Assembly (NCBI GenBank): GCA_018127085.1
Contig: CM030721.1
Coordinates: forward strand, 1 to 64,000
Length of the DNA stretch: 64,000 nt
DNA from: Pneumocystis sp. 'macacae'
Taxonomy: Eukaryota; Ascomycota; Pneumocystomycetes; Pneumocystales; Pneumocystaceae
Reading direction: 5' to 3'
Within the stretch, counting starts at the first letter, position 1. Every line of letters begins with the position of its first letter. The position numbers and the translations under genes were made by a program. Positions 59,627 to 64,000 of this stretch are shown in pieces. Below the pieces are notes generated by a model. The model worked only from the letters and a program-made list of their open reading frames with translations, was not told the DNA's origin and searched no databases.

Positions 59627-60147
59627 ATGGAAGAGTCTTCAGAAAACAAAAAAAAAGAAGGTTTATTAGTATTTAAGTAATTGATTAATTTATTATCAGC
59701 TTTCTATATATAGCGAAGCAGAAGACGTGCCGGTATCGGTTGAAGTTACTCCATTAGTCTTACAGTTAAGGATCGAGAAAAGCCGGAAATGGCTTGAAAA
59801 GACGGTTAAAAGTATATCGGCGAAGATAGAAGAAGCAGTAGATAAATGGATTGGTATTGAAAACAGAATAGAAAGGGTTGCAGAAGAAATAGCGCCTTCT
59901 AAAGAAGAGATTTTATCTGGAGGAATGTACGTGATGGTTGCTGGAATGGCAGGATTGATTTTAACACGAAAGCGTATCTGATTTATTGTTTTAAAATAAA
60001 GTTTAAATACTTTTAGGTGCTTTTCCTATTCGATTTGCGACTCCTGTAATTACATCATTTGCTGCATCTACATATTTTTTTCCTCAAACACATAAAAATA
60101 TCAGGAATATGGTTTGGAGATATTATCAGACTCGATTTAAATCTTGA
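59627..60147 (+). CDS. MIC27: MICOS subunit Mic26/Mic27 type (apolipoprotein O-like)
   Basis: Exons by hand: 59627-59668, 59700-59973, 60017-60147, giving 148 residues; the first intron would be only 31 nt, so the start is uncertain. The body reads VTPLVLQLRIEKSRKWLEKT, an amphipathic helix, then GIENRIERVAEEIAPSKEE, a glycine-containing membrane segment (GGMYVMVAGMAGLILTRKR) and, across the second intron, RAFPIRFATPVITSFAAS with YFFPQTHKNI. The conserved pattern of a first membrane segment, Arg-x-hydrophobic-Pro turn, a second segment and a PxT motif fits the ApoO/MICOS family. These inner-membrane proteins help form cristae junctions with Mic10 and bind cardiolipin. The family call rests on motif pattern only. 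Confidence 0.68.
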
Positions 60148-60454
60148 GGATATAGTATGATAGTTGTTTAATGTATAGGGTTATTGGATATGTAAAAATA
60201 TATGATAAATAAAATGTTTTTAGAGATGGTTTTTTCTGCTATTAAATAAAATAAATATAAATTTTTATATTTAATAATATAGTATAATAATATGACATAA
60301 TAGTATAATATAATATAATAGTATAATAAGAAAACAAAATACCTTAATACGTATCTCATAAATATATAATTCATAAAAGTTCTATAAAATTTTCATAAAA
60401 AATTCTTCATAAAATATATGCTGTTATTTTTTCTTTTTTATTAAATGTTTTTCG
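60148..60454. other. AT-rich convergent spacer
   Basis: TAATAGTATAATA-type low-complexity repeat at about 60,280-60,330. A minus-strand Tyr/Ile-rich frame here is a composition artefact. Confidence 0.5.
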
Positions 60455-62829
<2,375 letters not shown>

Positions 62830-63257
62830 CACTGTATTTTGTTGTTTCTGTGAAATGTTTTTTCTTAAATTCTACAAAAAATATTTCAATTATGTATTTA
62901 TAAACTTGATAAACTATTATATTATCATATTAAACCACTGCAGAGTATATATGCGCAACCAAATACCTTTAATAATTGCCACAATGTGTTTTTATTATCA
63001 GTAATATTGGATCGTTTTTGGTGTAAAGATAAATCTCCGGAGAATTATAAATACCTTTAAATTAAGAATTGCATAATAAGCTTTATATAAGAGAGTATAT
63101 ATGCATTTTAGCAGAGAAATAAATTCAAGAAATTATGATTAGTAATTTTTTCTTGAAGAATAATAAGATTTTTACAAGAAATATTCTTTTTAATTGGGTC
63201 GAGCTTTGGTTTGAGAAATAATTAACGTAGATAACGTTACGTTAAAAATCTTCAGAT
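62830..63257. other. Divergent intergenic region
   Basis: Promoter region between the kinase and the next gene, which point away from each other. AACGTAGATAACGTTACGTT at 63,223-63,242 is a small palindromic cluster just upstream of the plus-strand gene. No other element recognised. Confidence 0.45.
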
Positions 63258-63799
63258 ATGATATTTTGGAGAATGAAATGGATACAAAATAAGAGTCAAA
63301 GCATAATAAATATTCTCCGTTTCTCAAAATCACCAAAATGTTTATTTATTTATAGAAATGTACGGTTATATACAGACGCTAAAGCACCATATGTTTTAAA
63401 AGATACTGGTCAGCCACCTGTAGGTAAGATAGATAGTATATAGAATATGTCTAAAAGGATATAGTTAGTTCCTTTCGTGGAGGGTTTCTTGGTTTTTTTA
63501 TTGGGACAAGTTTTGCTACTGCTGCTGGATATTACTTTTTAGTAAATGAGTATCAGCATGCGTCAAACACTCTCCTTTTATCTATAGAAGAGTTACAGCG
63601 TACAACAGATTCTGTTATTGAATCTGTAAAACAGATAGAAGAAATGGAGAAAAACATAAAGAGATTACAAAACAATGCTGTAACAAAAAACGATATTCAG
63701 AATGTTCGTACAGACACGAAAAAAATGTTTGAAAGTTTGAATTTAGCTCATTTAGAGGTAAACGAGCGACTTTCTGAACTAGGTAGAAACAAACATTAA
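63258..63799 (+). CDS. Probable mitochondrial membrane protein with coiled coil, two exons
   Basis: Exons 63,258-63,423 and 63,465-63,799 with a 41-nt phase-1 intron; 166 residues. The N-terminus is basic and Ser/Arg-rich without acids (MKWIQNKSQSIINILRFSKS), like a mitochondrial presequence. Across the intron comes GGFLGFFIGTSFATAAGYYF, a glycine-rich membrane segment (about residues 62-81). The rest is a charged coiled coil (LLLSIEELQRTTDSVIESV, QIEEMEKNIKRLQNNA). The layout recalls uncharacterised fungal inner-membrane coiled-coil proteins, but I cannot name a family or function. Confidence 0.7.
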
Positions 63800-64000
63800 A
63801 TTTTTTAGTAATATTATGGCTAATGATAAATATAGAAATAGATGTAGCGAAATTGTCGCGCTATGCACGTACTGTTATGTAATTTTTAATTTTGTAGCAA
63901 TATGTTTAAAAAGACTAAATTTTATACTTTAAACATTTCTTGGGTTTCCGGCCTTTTATCTGTTTTTTTAATGTATATTTTTTTTACTAATATTCTCTGC
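63800..64000 (+). other. Window edge, possible start of another gene
   Basis: An ATG at 63,834 opens MANDKYRNRCSEIVALC, and another at 63,902 opens MFKKTKFYTLNISWVSGLLS, which is still open at the edge. Either could begin a gene, but there is too little sequence to decide, so none is called. Confidence 0.3.

Noticed and set aside
60168..60374. 68-codon minus-strand frame
   Set aside because: Made by a TAATAGTATAATA low-complexity repeat.

Overview
The window looks like one chromosome end of a Pneumocystis species, most likely P. jirovecii or a close primate relative. The evidence is a tandem, one-directional array of Msg (major surface glycoprotein) genes, a junction element encoding VARAVKRR at the 5' end of two of them, very AT-rich intergenic DNA, and many 38-65 nt introns with GT..AG ends. 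The species call is an inference from the junction element and needs a database comparison.

Layout, telomere side (left) to centromere side (right). 1-1.4 kb: GC/CT-rich subtelomeric DNA with degenerate telomere-like hexamers, GTCACGTG boxes and roughly 140-bp repeats. 1.4-4.4 kb: a T-rich satellite of about 150-172 bp units. 5.1-11.5 kb: two full-length msg-I type genes, both without a start codon or upstream leader, so probably silent donor cassettes. 12.0-22.1 kb: two intact three-exon Msg genes, each with its own promoter, signal-peptide exon and a small Lys-Arg exon, separated by a broken msg-I-like copy. 22-42 kb: AT-rich DNA holding Msg pseudogenes and relics, including one whose leader and KRQ junction resemble an expression-site leader. 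41.6-45.1 kb: a short intact Msg-type protein, then a CFEM-domain surface protein.

From 46.2 kb the window is ordinary core genome: a Nup159-type nucleoporin (+), Arp4 (+), an Rnc1-type triple-KH protein (-), a GH81 endo-1,3-beta-glucanase (-), a small membrane protein (-), a MICOS Mic26/27-type protein (+), an NDR-type AGC kinase (-) and a probable mitochondrial coiled-coil protein (+).

All Msg genes and pseudogenes are on the minus strand, transcribed toward the telomere. This suits a design in which donor genes are copied or recombined at the junction element into one expression site elsewhere, while inner paralogues carry their own promoters. The most unusual points are a 15-C homopolymer inside the coding region of an intact Msg gene (a candidate slippage switch, with a 10-C counterpart in a pseudogene), the expression-site-like leader pseudogene, and the duplication of whole promoter-leader modules. 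Exon structures were worked out by hand from splice sites and reading-frame continuity; none has been checked against transcripts.
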